Positions 50,549 to 61,523 of a stretch of DNA of 64,000 nt are shown here, piece by piece. A program made the translations under genes and the position numbers. Source of the stretch: Prosapia bicincta (taxonomy: Eukaryota; Arthropoda; Insecta; Hemiptera; Cercopidae); NCBI GenBank assembly GCA_036971475.1, contig JBAIZL010000006.1:14570205-14634204 (forward strand), read 5' to 3'. The notes beneath the pieces were generated by a model. The model was not told the origin of the DNA. It did not search any database and worked only from the letters and a program-made list of their open reading frames with translations. The stretch's first letter is position 1. Every line of letters starts with the position of its first letter.

Positions 50549-53348
50549 CACCTCGAGCTGCAAAATGTGAATTTATAAAACCCCGGAATTAATGAATTTG
50601 AAGACGCCTTCTTTATATCTATCCATATTGATTCCAATTTAACAACCAGCAAAAAAAAAAGCCTTCAGAGAAACAAACCACTCAGGCTAACTAAATTAAA
50701 GATCAACTTTTCCAAATTGTCTCTCTATTCAACCATTTGTATGAAATGGAGATAAATTATATAATTGAGTAAAACATGTTCAACATGGCTTTATTTCCTA
50801 AACAAATCATATAGATTCTTTATCGGTTACATAAAGAAACTAATGATTATAATTGTGTTTAAGTAAATATTTTTCAATAGGTATAACCAAATGCCAATGT
50901 AAAAGTTTACCACACTTTTACGTGAATATTTGCCAGATTGACATATTTTTGTTTTCATTTAGGTAACGCATGTTAGAAATAAATAAGAATAAATTTTATT
51001 AGAAATATAAAAGATATGATGAGATTTTGGGGAATTATTATGCTTTTTGTGTGTATTATTACAAGGAGAATAGCGTGTTTAAATTAAGGCCTGGGTTAAA
51101 TGGAAAGCAGATAGCCTAGTTTAAATATAAGGGGATTAACGTAAAAAAGAAATCCTAATGTGTAATTATATAGTAAAATAATTACATATAAATGTTTGGG
51201 GGAAGGTTGTGTTTAATTTTAAAACAAGATTTGATCCTAAATTTAAATAATTTTTTGTTTGAAAACAAAAATAAATTCATTGAATAAAATTAGACAAGGC
51301 TTAGGCCATAAATAAAATTTGCTTACAATGAAGTGACTTAACAAACAACTAGGAAGTAATTGAATAAGATTATTGTAAATAGAGTTTTAGTCATATTTTA
51401 AAAATTATAATAAATCTAAACATAAAAAATTAGTAATCAGAAAATAGGATGAATCATACGTAAAAATTGTTATTTTACATTTAAATTTGAGTTTTATTTT
51501 ATATAAAGTAAGTTTCACTGAGTGTCCAATAACAGTCGTTTGGTAGGAAGTGTCCCTAAAAGAATCCATTACTTCAATAAAAGTTAAAAAAGGCTTTAAG
51601 GTGGCTAATTGGTTTTTGTTACAAATTCAGGAGTTGGTTTTCCTGACAGGTTTATTCCTTGAGCTACAGATTTCTGTGCACAGTTCCAATTCAAGGGATA
51701 AACCATTACGTTCCTGCGGACAAAGAATGTGTTAACATCATAAGGTGAGCCCAGGAAGGGATGAGTTGGCCGGAAGTATATTATGAGAAAGGAGTGTGAG
51801 GTAGGGCCTAAGTGGTAAAGGTCCGTAGGGATTCATAGAAATAACGGAGCACTCAATTTTCAATATTCATAGATATGTCACATCGATTGTTGTTTTTTCC
51901 GATAAAATTAATACAAATATAAAAATTACAAATAATACAATTACAAATTATAATTGCAGTTATAAATATACAAATTATTAAAGTATAACATGACCAAGAA
52001 CGCATGGCGTATACTTACAAAACCTCCACCTAAGCTTAAGGACGTAATCCACAGTGCTACAATAATTCTTACAGTGCGACGTACATTAAATATTTGACGC
52101 CCAAAGAACGGTCTGCTTATAGCAATGTATCTGTCGACGGTGATGGCAACGGAAGCTAATACTGAGGCGGAGGACGCTGCGTAGTGGGCACTGACCATAA
52201 ATTTGAACACGTCAAATGCCTCTGGTACTGCTGCAACACTGAAGAAAACGGCTACATAAAGTACTAAATAAACTATGATTATTTTAGGTTAATCATATTT
52301 TCATTTTTTCGGATATAGCTAATTTATTACAATTGTAGGACACGATACGATAGATGCGGATCATCTGAAGAAATGCAATGCACTCGACCATTGCGGAGAT
52401 GATGATGGCCCACTTGTTCGTCTATACTGGTCAGCGCGTCACCAAATGGCTCGACAGCAAAGAGTGGGCGTTGGCTAATAAGTAAGTAAGTACAATTGTA
52501 ACTTTATACTTCATAAATGATAATTGAATAATAAAATGTTTTTAAACAGTAGGAACTTCTCAAATTTTGGCATTTAAAATTGTCTCAAGTTTATCATCAC
52601 TAAATAGAGCAAATACGTAAAAAAATGTATGAAAGTGTTAACAAATTATAAAAAGATAAATCCAATATCTAGATTGAAGTTCAAACTCTATCAGATCAGT
52701 ATTTAATAAATATACTCACACATGAAAAACAAAAAAGTTTGGGTCAATAGTGAAAAAAAAGGTAGAATTTTCCCTCTAAACAGATGCAGATACATGAAAA
52801 TATTACACCATATTACAAACCATACCATTTAAGAATGATCCAAAATAAAAACCGAATTACCTGCAAAAGCAAATATAATATCTGCTAGAGGCCTACTTAA
52901 TTACTGTTTCTTCAAGTGGAAGCTAGAAAAGAATGTTAATAATTAAAATTATAAGCTCACAAATTTTTACTTAGCTAATAAAGTTAGACAGTATACCAAG
53001 TAATATATTATATAAAATTGAAAGTTTTATATCTTTGTCGAATGCTTAGTACATGTTATTAATAACTTACCTCTCATATCCTGGCTTAGTTAAGGCTATC
53101 AGTGCATACGTCACTGTTAGAAATAAATCAGACGCCGCCATACTAATCAGGTAGTAGTTCACTGTTGTATGCATATTTTTATTGCATATTATTACCAATG
53201 CAATTAGAATATTCCCAATAAATGAAAGAAGAATCGTGCATATTATTAGTGCTACAAATACAGCTCCATCGAGAAAGTAGAACTTACTTACACGTGCTGT
53301 AAAATCACTCTCTCTTTCCGTTACTTCTAAGGTTGAAAAATTTAGCAT
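45684..53348 (-). CDS. class A (rhodopsin-like) G protein-coupled receptor, 4 coding exons, 305 aa
   Basis: Coding exons on the minus strand: 53348-53071, 52238-52019, 49101-48888, 45889-45684 (stop included). Donors GTAAGT, GTAAGT, GTACTT; acceptors TTCTTCAG, TTGTTTTAG, TTTGTTTTAG. Phases 2, 0 and 1 match at every junction. Residue landmarks: NFS glycosylation site 3-5; TM1 with GN45-46; TM2 with SD73-74; DRY 128-130; W156 of TM4; P192 and Y200 of TM5; CWGP 247-250 of TM6; NPLLY 285-289 of TM7; NFRKG 295-299 helix 8. Loop Cys 169 and 181 are present, but the usual Cys at the top of TM3 is Phe104. The N-terminus (about 28 residues) and third loop (about 30) are short. A 5' UTR splice acceptor (TGTTCTAG) lies some 30 bp before the ATG. 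Plasma-membrane receptor, ligand unknown; the overall look is that of invertebrate peptide receptors, which is an inference. Intact reading frame argues for a functional gene. Confidence 0.9.
45870..45981 (-). repeat. 80 bp duplication of the last-exon splice acceptor
   Basis: TACAACAGCAACTAAAACAA with CGATCTCACA occurs at 45869-45900 and again 80 bp away at 45949-45981, and TGGTATTATTTATTTTA is repeated with it. The acceptor and first 20 bases of the last GPCR exon are therefore present twice. Confidence 0.85.
46340..46690 (+). repeat. interspersed repeat R1, copy 5 (GPCR intron 3)
   Basis: GTAACATAAGCTATGCTGTA, TTTTGTGAAAAG, CAAATGCCATCCACTACAAG and TTGAACTTGAGTGGATGAAT mark a nearly full-length copy. 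Confidence 0.75.
47763..48599. mobile_element. Tigger-like MITE in GPCR intron 3
   Basis: The ends TACAGTAAACTCCCGATTAT and its inverse ATAATCGGGAGTTTACTGTA are flanked by TA; a second inverted GGATTATCCGGG block lies inside each end. About 835 bp, with no intact transposase. VRSHIKAKSMFTKKQTK-like codons near 48210-48265 look like a transposase remnant. Confidence 0.85.
49378..49760 (+). repeat. G-rich hexamer tract (AGGGTA/AGGAAA)n
   Basis: About 380 bp of TAGGGTAAGG and GGAAAGGGTAAGG units with strong strand asymmetry (G on +, C on -). It lies in GPCR intron 2. Not the insect telomere repeat TTAGG. Confidence 0.95.
50169..50546. repeat. palindromic Penelope-end repeat between two (TA)n tracts
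   Basis: Arms 50240-50345 and 50352-50455 are reverse complements (AAACAAGAATACTTTTAATG; AAAGCTTTTCGCCGATAAA). Hammerhead-like cores sit at 50293-50332 (-) and 50362-50401 (+, GAAAAGTTTTG, palindrome broken). (TA)n at 50169-50236 and 50489-50546 flank it symmetrically. Confidence 0.85.
51250..51440 (+). repeat. repeat shared with 55270-55450
   Basis: TTTGAAAACAAAAATAAATT, AGACAAGGCTTAGGCCATAA, TTTGCTTACAATGAAGTGA and TTTTAGTCATATTTTA occur in the same order at both sites. It is the interior side of the inverted-end element at 55115. Confidence 0.7.
52330..52485 (+). pseudogene. possible LINE C-terminal Cys/His fragment in GPCR intron 1
   Basis: Translation yields DADHLKKCNALDHC...LYWSARHQMARQQRVGVG, resembling the H...C / YW.AR..MA tail of some insect non-LTR ORF2 proteins. 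G+C is higher than around it. Recognition is from memory and weak. Confidence 0.3.
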
Positions 53349-53393
53349 TCTTTCTTACTTTCGTCACCCTAATATCTAGAACAAAATATATAG

Positions 53394-53398
<5 letters not shown>

Positions 53399-53433
<35 letters not shown>

Positions 53434-53625
53434 TACATATTAAATATGGTGATATGTTTTCTTGTAATATAGTTAACAAATTTAAAATATTTCAAAAACA
53501 AGAATACTTTTAATGAATATATTTATTCAAAGCTTTTCGCCGATAAAATAGTACCAGCATCTTCAGGAAAATAATTATCTAATAAAATATTTTTATAAAA
53601 TTAAATCATATGTGCTACAAACGAC
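53399..53625 (-). repeat. (TA)n plus Penelope-end repeat with hammerhead-like core
   Basis: (TA)n 53399-53428, then the usual unit TATGGTGATATGTTTTCTTG, ACAAGAATACTTTTAATGAA and the core at 53528-53567 (-), which is identical to the 8579 motif, ending TTAAATCATATGTGCTACAA. It lies just upstream of the GPCR start codon. Confidence 0.8.
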
Positions 53626-53650
53626 CATAGATATGGTTTATTATATAATT

Positions 53651-53654
<4 letters not shown>

Positions 53655-53714
<60 letters not shown>

Positions 53715-53716
53715 AA
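53655..53716. repeat. (TA)n(TG)n microsatellite
   Basis: TA run followed by TG run. Confidence 0.95.
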
Positions 53717-53748
53717 AAATATATGTATTACATATGTAAAATAATAAT

Positions 53749-54125
53749 GCAGAGTCTCGATATTTTTAGGAAAATGGGGCAAAAAATTGGAGCTTTAGTG
53801 AACCCTAATACTACAATTAAAAATGCATTAAATAAGTTTATAGAACTATATATGAGCATTTCTTGGATGTCCGACTCATTTCTTTTGCATATTATATTGA
53901 TATAAACCTCGAAATCCAGATTCATTCGCATTGGATACCGTATTGATGTGAAGATTTCTTGGAATCCCGATTCTTTTGATTTGTATACTGTACGGCTCTA
54001 AACGTATCTTAGAACCCCGACTCATCATTTTCTGTCAAATAGAAAAAATAAGCTCAAATAGAAATAGACTCGAGTTTAACGGAAGCTCGAAATATGTTGA
54101 CTCGGAATATCGAGTCTTTACTGTA
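53749..54125. mobile_element. Tigger-like MITE
   Basis: Left end CAGAGTCTCGATATT and inverted right end AATATCGAGTCTTTACTGTA; TA on the right, mutated to TG on the left. The ends resemble those of 21266-22247, so the same lineage. The interior contains TCCCGATTCTTTTGATTTG-like repeated segments. Confidence 0.65.
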
Positions 54126-54129
54126 ATTT

Positions 54130-55110
54130 TAAATATATTAAAGGTATGGATTAAAATCTTAGTTTAATAATTTGTTTTGAAGTTAATAATAAGAATTAGA
54201 TAATATGCATACATCATTCTCAAGTCCACAATGTATTCTTCTCACAAAATTGATACAAAATTTATTTCCAAAAAACTCAAAGTTTTAAACTATTTTTCAA
54301 CATAATAAGCGCTATTACTATTTAGCAACTTATTAGAGCTTTAAATTTTCTAAACATTAACGCTTGTAAATTCAATCAAGTGGAATCAAAATCTTTGGTA
54401 TCGTCGTTTGCTCATGCCAAGAGGGTTACTGGAGATTATTTATTCCGGTTTGATGAAGCATTCTTTTATTCCGATATTACGTATGAAGCTTTAAATGGAT
54501 ATAAGAATGCGGATAAAGATTATCTCTTATAGGTTTGCATGAATTTAACACTAATAAATATTTAAGTAGAATCAAATATAGTCCGATATTTTTACAAACC
54601 CTTAAACTGGGTTGTATTCATAACTTATAAATTCTTTGATAAAATATTATTTATTTAATAAATAATGAAATAAGTTCTGAATGCGAAAAATATTGTTTTT
54701 ATATAATGTATTTAAGTCCAGACCATGAGAAAATTATTTTTAGACTTTGAGAAAGTAAACACAAGTTACATAAATCCGAACAGCAACAAAGAATTAGTAA
54801 GATTATAGCGCATGAGAGATATAGTACATTAATTATGGTTGAGTACAGGACAAACTAATCAAATAAATAGGTTTATAAACAACCGAGAGAAGGGAAATAC
54901 TAAACAAGGATGATAGGATTTACTAAGAGAGTAAAACAACAAGTTTTATATTAATATAAACATTACACGCAACTTTATGATTTGAGTCTTAGGCAAAACA
55001 CTCTACAAAGATTCTGGGTGATAAACTTTATTCTAAAATGAAGATGGAAGAACGAATACTAAAAATTGTCAATGGACTTATCAGACTTAACTTATGCCTC
55101 ATTTATTTAA
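54130..55110. other. no gene seen
   Basis: AT-rich non-coding. Confidence 0.4.
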
Positions 55111-55235
55111 GTTGTACTCTGAATATTGGCAAGTGTTTGACTTACTTGAGTTCTTTAATGACTTATCACACTTTTGCTATTACTTGCTACCAGACATTTT
55201 GTTAATTAAAGTTGTTAAATTGTTAACTTACACTT

Positions 55236-55273
55236 GGAGGAAACCTTTTCGTCTTACGACTTCTTCAGCCTCC
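55236..55273 (-). ncRNA. hammerhead-like motif, left end of foldback element
   Basis: Minus strand: helix I GGAGG (55273-55269) with CCTCC (55240-55236), five pairs; core CTGAAGA; extra A (55261); helix II GTC-GTAA-GAC; GAAA; helix III AAGGTT (near-palindrome); triplet UUU. With its longer helix I it is one of the best-formed examples. Confidence 0.55.
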
Positions 55274-56159
55274 TTAAATTAAATAATTTGCTGTTTGAAG
55301 ACAAAAAGAAATTTGTTGATTAAAAAATCAGACAAGATTTAGGCCATAAATAAAATATAATTTGCTTACAAGGAAGTGAATGAACAAACAACAAGGAAGG
55401 GATTGGATAAATTTGTTGTAAATAGTTTTAGTCATATTTTAGTTAACAAAAAGTCTGGTCGCCAGTAATAGTAAAAGTGTAATAAGAATTAACAACCAGC
55501 TAGTCATGAACAGCAACAAGATTTCGATCTTTAATTACGTAAGCTACTCGATTTAAATGAAACAGTTTTTACTATAAAACTTCATTAGCTAATTTGGTAC
55601 AGAAAATTACAAATAAATAAATTGTAATATTATATATTATTGTTATAGAATTGGTTTACACATTTCAATAATAGTAAATGGTTAGTGAATCATTCATTGT
55701 CTTCATTTCGATAAGTTAACGAGTTACATCTGTTTCTTAAGTATATACTTATTATTGTATCTAATATGTATACATAGGTACCTTAAGTAGTCATTGTTTT
55801 AAAACTATATTAGTGAATACTTGAAAGATATAAGATTAAAGTGGTTGAAGTAGGTGCAGTATGTCACTGTACATGTTGCCTGTCGACTTATATTAACGTT
55901 TCACAAGTAAGGGTATTAGCTTGAAGGTTATTTATCGCGGGAAGAGGTGTCATGCAACTGACTCATGCTTTCCTTTCACACTGGCATGCCGGAATAACCA
56001 TTTGCGGGGGATAAATCAGAGAAAGTCTGAAAGGAAATCCAAATGCGTAGTTTTATCTATAGTTATGATATAGTAGGAGTCGTGTACTTTTCTTTGAATA
56101 TAAAAGAAAAAAAACATTACAGTCACTTATAAAGAGTCGACTATTTTGAGTGTTTTCAA

Positions 56160-57640
56160 TTTTCAATGACCGCCTAATGCTTGTTCAATGGTTGCCAAAT
56201 GTTTGTTAAATGATTGCATAATGTTTGTTCAATGGTTGTCTGATGCTTGCTTAATGATTACCTAATGCTTGTTAAAGGATGCCCAATGGTTGTTCAATGA
56301 TAGCCTAATGCATGTTCAATAATCATCTGATGCTTTGTCACTGATCACCTAATGCTTGTTCAACAATTGATTAATGCTTGTTCAATGATTGCCTATAGCT
56401 TGTTTAATGTTTGCCTTGTGTTAGTTCAATAATTGTCTAAATCTCAAACAATAATTTTTTAATGCTTGTTCAATGGTTGCCTAATACTTGTTCAATGATT
56501 GCTTAGTTTTTTTTCAATGATTTTCTGATGGTTGCTCAATAATTTTCTTATGCTAGTTAAATGATTGCGTAATGCTTGCCCAATGATTGCTTAATGGTCG
56601 TTCAATGATTGTCTGATGTTTTGTCACTGATCGCCTACCTCCTGTTCAATGATTGGTAATTGCTTGTTCAATGACTGCCTAATGCTTGTTCAATGAATAC
56701 CTTGTGTTTGTTCAATGATCGCCTAATCCTCGTACAATAATATATTAATTCATGTTCAATGATTAGCTAATGACTGTATAATGTTTGGCTAATGCTTTTA
56801 ATTGATTGCTTAATGTTTGTTCAATAATTGCCTAATGCTTTGTGACCGATTGCCTAACCCTTCTCCAATGATCTTCTATTATTTGTTCAATGATTGCTTA
56901 ATATTTGTTCAGTGATTGCCTGATGCCTAATGGTTTCAATGATGATTTGTCACTGATTGCCTAACGCTTATTGAATGATTTCCTAAAGCTTGTTAAATGA
57001 TTACCTAATGCTGGTTCAATGATAGCCTTTGCCTGTACAATTATTGCCTAATCCTTGTACAATAATTCGTCTATTGCTTGTACAACGATTACTTAATATT
57101 TGCTCAATGATTGTCTAATGCTCATTCAATTGTTCAATGCTTGCTAAATATTTGTTCAATGATTACCAGATGCTTAATGGCTTCAATAATGATTTGTCAC
57201 TGATTGACTAACGATTATTCAATGATTTCCTAAAGCTTGCCCAATTATTGCTAATGCTTGTTTAATGATTGCTTAATGCTTTTAAATGATGGCTTAATAT
57301 TTGTTCAATGATTACCTGATGCTTTCTCAATGATCGCCTAATGCTTGTACAACAATCGCTTAATGTTTGTTGAATGATTGCTTAATGTTTGCTCAATGAT
57401 TGCTCACAGTTTACTCATTGGTTGACTGGTGCTGATACAATAATCACCTAACTGTCATACAATGATTACCTAATGCTTGTTTAATGATAACTTAATATTT
57501 GTTCAATGATGGACCGATGCTTATTCAATAATTTCCTAATGCTTGTTAAACGATTGTCTAATGCTTGTTCAAAGTTTGCCTAATGCTTGTTCAATGATTG
57601 GTTATTGCTTGTTCAATGATATTTGTATCACGGCAAATTT
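56160..57640 (+). repeat. 1.5 kb minisatellite, ~22 bp unit
   Basis: Degenerate repeats of TGTTCAATGATTGCCTAATGC, roughly 65 copies, with variable spacing (some 20-24 bp or fused units). It fills the centre of the inverted-end element. Confidence 0.95.
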
Positions 57641-57716
57641 TGTAGTAGTCTAATAATATCGAAGTCTTGTTGCTGTTCATGACTAGCTGGTTATGAATTA
57701 CTAGCCTTCAGGTCTT

Positions 57717-57754
57717 GGAGGTTGAAGAAGTCGTCAAACGAAAACGTTTACTCC
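57717..57754 (+). ncRNA. hammerhead-like motif, right end of foldback element
   Basis: GGAG (57717-57720) can pair with CTCC (57751-57754); core TTGAAGA; extra A; stem GT...AC shortened by mutation; GAAA; self-complementary AACGTT (57743-57748) followed by U. Diverged partner of the left-end motif. Confidence 0.4.
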
Positions 57755-57839
57755 AAGTGTAACTTAACAATTTAACAACCTTTAGTTATAAAACGTCTGA
57801 TCGCAAGTAATAATAAAAGTGTCATAAGTCTAATAATTA

Positions 57840-58285
57840 TAAAAAATGTTTCAATTTTTTTCAAAAAAAAGAACATTGTAGGGCCTATATTAACATTGGT
57901 TTAACTGCCTTTACTCTAGGTACTTATAAACGTATATATATTACTTACGGAAAATTCCCTGACTTTGTTAATTTCTCCAGATGGTAATATTTATACTGAA
58001 ATATTCACTCTATTAAATCCGCACATCAACTCCTAATGATAAGAAAATAAACAACGAAATACTTTTAGTAACTGATTTAGATGAGTTATCGATTATATTA
58101 AAATATTTATCTGTACGTCTAAATAGGACATCACTCATCGATTAGTTACTATAGGTAATAATAAATTATTAAGTATAGTATTTAATACGAGAGAATAAAA
58201 GATATTGTGCATATTTTGTACAACTTATTTTTTAAAAATAATTTTAAAGTTAGAGCTTTTTTCAGATTATGACTGAATTTGAGTT
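57840..58285. other. no gene seen
   Basis: AT-rich non-coding. Confidence 0.4.
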
Positions 58286-58289
58286 TTGA

Positions 58290-58744
<455 letters not shown>

Positions 58745-58748
<4 letters not shown>

Positions 58749-59115
58749 ACAAATTTCCATCCTTAATAAAAAGTGTTTATTCATCCACTAAAGTTCAAAT
58801 ACATTTTTAAAAATTAAATGGTAACACATTGTTCTCAAGTAGTAGTACATTAATTAAACTTAAAAATAAATATTTTAGTTTTATATGAGACAAAAACCGT
58901 CTCACAAAAGAGGCAATGTATGCAATATATATATTTTGTCCTATTCAGTTTGAAATAAATAATACCATATGATTTCATATAACAGCTGATTTTATGTTAC
59001 AGGTCATGTGGTCGACCAGCAGTTTTAACCCACAGGTTATTACTTTATATATATTAATTGTATTATATTAAAAATGTAATTAAAATAAACTTTTTGTTCG
59101 TGTTGACCTCAGAAG
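58745..59115 (-). repeat. interspersed repeat R1, copy 6
   Basis: Reverse orientation: TTATTCATCCACTAAAGTTC, GAGACAAAAACCGTCTCAC, AACAGCTGATTTTATGTTAC and GGTTATTACTTTATATATATT. Confidence 0.75.
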
Positions 59116-59119
59116 AAAT

Positions 59120-59985
59120 TGAAATTGAAACTTTATTTTTATATTAAGTGTATTTAAAATGTGTAAGAACAGAGTACTGAAAATACCTTTCTACATTGTT
59201 TTTAAAAAGGCTGATTAGTTAAAATTATATAGCCTTTTTACTTAGTAATGTTTATTTATAATTGTTCTAAAAAGTTCTATATACATGTTTAATCTTAGGC
59301 TTGCGGAGAGTTGCTTAGAACGTGGAAACGTGAATAAATTATCGTAAAATCAAGGTGTACATTCAATTGAATATAGTATTATCAAAATTTTAATATCTCC
59401 CGAAAAAGTAATAAAAATAATAAGTTCAAATAATATTTTATTCTACTCCTGTTAAAGAGAGGAGCATTATAATTTGGGACTAAAACCCACCGCTCTGCAT
59501 CTCGAAATTCAGTAACGCTTATTGGATTACAAATAAATTCAAAGTTTTAATTGACTTACAAACAATTATTACCCCAAAATTATAAAACTAAATGATTTGT
59601 AATTAAAAAAAGAAGTTAAAATAGTTAAGAAAATAGCAAAACATTTTTAACTTTTAAAAATATTACAGTGTAACCTTTACAGAAGTATTTAAAAATACAA
59701 TTTGAATTTAATGTAAACTCTCTCTATAAACAGTAAATGGTTTTTTTAAAAGCTAAAATTCACTTTCATGGAGGAAATAATGGATTTATAAATGAAATAA
59801 TTCCATAGGGAACTAAGGTGACTATATAGTGTAACCACCAAAATATACAGTAGTGACACAGTTGTGAGATGTTTTTTCATTTAAATTAATTTACATAGTT
59901 TTACAAACACACACAAGTAAAAAGAAGCTTGATCTGTTAGACTCGGGTATAAACATGTTCTACATGATCTCCGTTCAATTGAGGC
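59120..59985. other. no gene seen
   Basis: AT-rich non-coding. Confidence 0.4.
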
Positions 59986-59989
59986 AACA

Positions 59990-60310
59990 CTTGTACCGTT
60001 CTTGAAAGTTTTTTTTATCATTCTGGTGATGTGGGGTTATTCCATGCTCTTTATACATATGGGTTTTTCCTGTAGTTGGACGGTGGTGGTTGGTGGGTCA
60101 TGAAGAAAATTCTTCTCCTTCATCGTTCCCCAGACGTGGGCGTCAGGTGGTGTAAGGTCAGGGGAATGGACTGGGTAAAGGAAATTTGTTCTAAGGGAGA
60201 TGAGGCTGTTGCCAACAGATTCTTGAAGGAAAGCAATGGTGTCTAAGATACTGAGGTTGGTTCCGCCATTTTCCTGGAACAATTTTGAATGAAAAAATAG
60301 GTTCAATCCA
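59990..60310 (-). pseudogene. mariner/Tc1-type transposase C-terminal relic
   Basis: Minus strand reads LFQENGGTNLSILDTIAFL (altered QQDGA..H block), then ISLRTNFLYPVHSPDLTPPDAHVWG (60190-60120) and a C-terminal tail ending around NGTSVASIERRSC. Homologous to 29865-30470. The second catalytic Asp is changed (QENGG), so the protein cannot be active. Confidence 0.75.
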
Positions 60311-60319
60311 TAATAAGAC

Positions 60320-60920
60320 TTCCTGAGGTCTCCTATAAAATTATCAAGAATGATTCTATATCAGCCATTCTACCACAGATGACTAGTTTCAAAACTATTT
60401 TTTTTGAAACATACAGTAATAACGACAATTATTTAACAGTTGTTTTGTTGGCAATATTTTCCTCTCGTAATATTTTGTTAGGTCATGTTTATTATTGTTG
60501 TATTATTTATTGAATTCAGTTTTACATTGGACATGCTTTGTATGTACTCTGTATTTTATTATCACGATTTAGGTACAACTAGGGCTGAGGCAAATTGTTT
60601 TAATTCTAGATACATAACAACCCTAGCCGAGATATAATTAGATATGCAACCCTTATACTCAAAACAGAAAAGATTTTAACGTTACTAATTAAACAAGACG
60701 TATGTTCCTAACTTTTAATTAACGACGAAACAAATTGCAATGCAAAACATTATTCGTGATCTTTGAAACCGGATTTTAATTAATACCTCGTCTACAGGAG
60801 GCAAGTAACGAAGTTAATTCCTTATTATTGTTTAAAGCAGCGATTTGTAACATTGCAAAAAATACTTAAAAATCAAATACTTTTGAATTCATTCAACATT
60901 TTCTATATGTTCACAATCTC
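60320..60920. other. no gene seen
   Basis: AT-rich non-coding. Confidence 0.4.
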
Positions 60921-60925
60921 CATCA

Positions 60926-60962
<37 letters not shown>

Positions 60963-61104
60963 TAAATATATTAAAAATGGTGTTATGTTTTCTTGTAATA
61001 TAGTTAATAAATTAAAACATTTAAAAAACAAGAATACTTCTAATGCATATAATATTCTTAATAATATATGCATTAAAAGTATTCTTGTTTTTGAAATGTT
61101 TTAA

Positions 61105-61169
<65 letters not shown>
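60926..61169. repeat. Penelope-end palindrome lacking the hammerhead-like core, between (TA)n tracts
   Basis: (TA)n 60926-60962, then GTTTTCTTGTAATATAGTTA and inverted arms AAACAAGAATACTTCTAATGCATAT / ATATGCATTAAAAGTATTCTTG meeting directly at about 61052, then (TA)n 61110-61169. The core segment present in sister copies is missing. Confidence 0.8.
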
Positions 61170-61172
<3 letters not shown>

Positions 61173-61523
61173 TAACGCAATTGTGTGGTTTTAAAATTTA
61201 AAAATGTTGACTCTGTTAGTAGATGTGTTAGTTGTATTTATCTGTGATTTGTCTGTTTTTTTGTAATAGAAAACGATTTGACGTGTAAATGGATATTTAC
61301 TAGGAGTTTTATAATTTGTTGATTTTTATTATGTTTTAAATAACTTTATGTATTTTATAAATTATAAGTTTTAAGTTATGTTGTATAATTGTTTTATTAA
61401 AACTGAGCTCTTGAAAAGAAATTTGGAAAGAAATTCGATAAAAGGAAAATTGTCTGTGATCTGTCATTAGCCTATATAAAAAATTTAAAATAATAACTTT
61501 TTGCAGGTGACTGAATTTGACTT

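Larger units (their letters stand above)
55115..57835. mobile_element. 2.7 kb foldback element: inverted ends around a minisatellite
   Basis: The left end (CACTTTTGCTATTACTTGCT, ACTTACACTTGGAGG, TTTTCGTCTTACGACTTCTTCA) is inverted at the right (TGAAGAAGTCGTCAAACG, CTCCAAGTGTAACTTAACAA, AAGTAATAATAAAAGTG). A second inverted pair, CAGCTAGTCATGAACAGCAA with CAAGA.TTCGAT (55497 and, reversed, 57655-57690), lies inside. The middle is the 22 bp minisatellite. No ORF is present. Confidence 0.75.
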
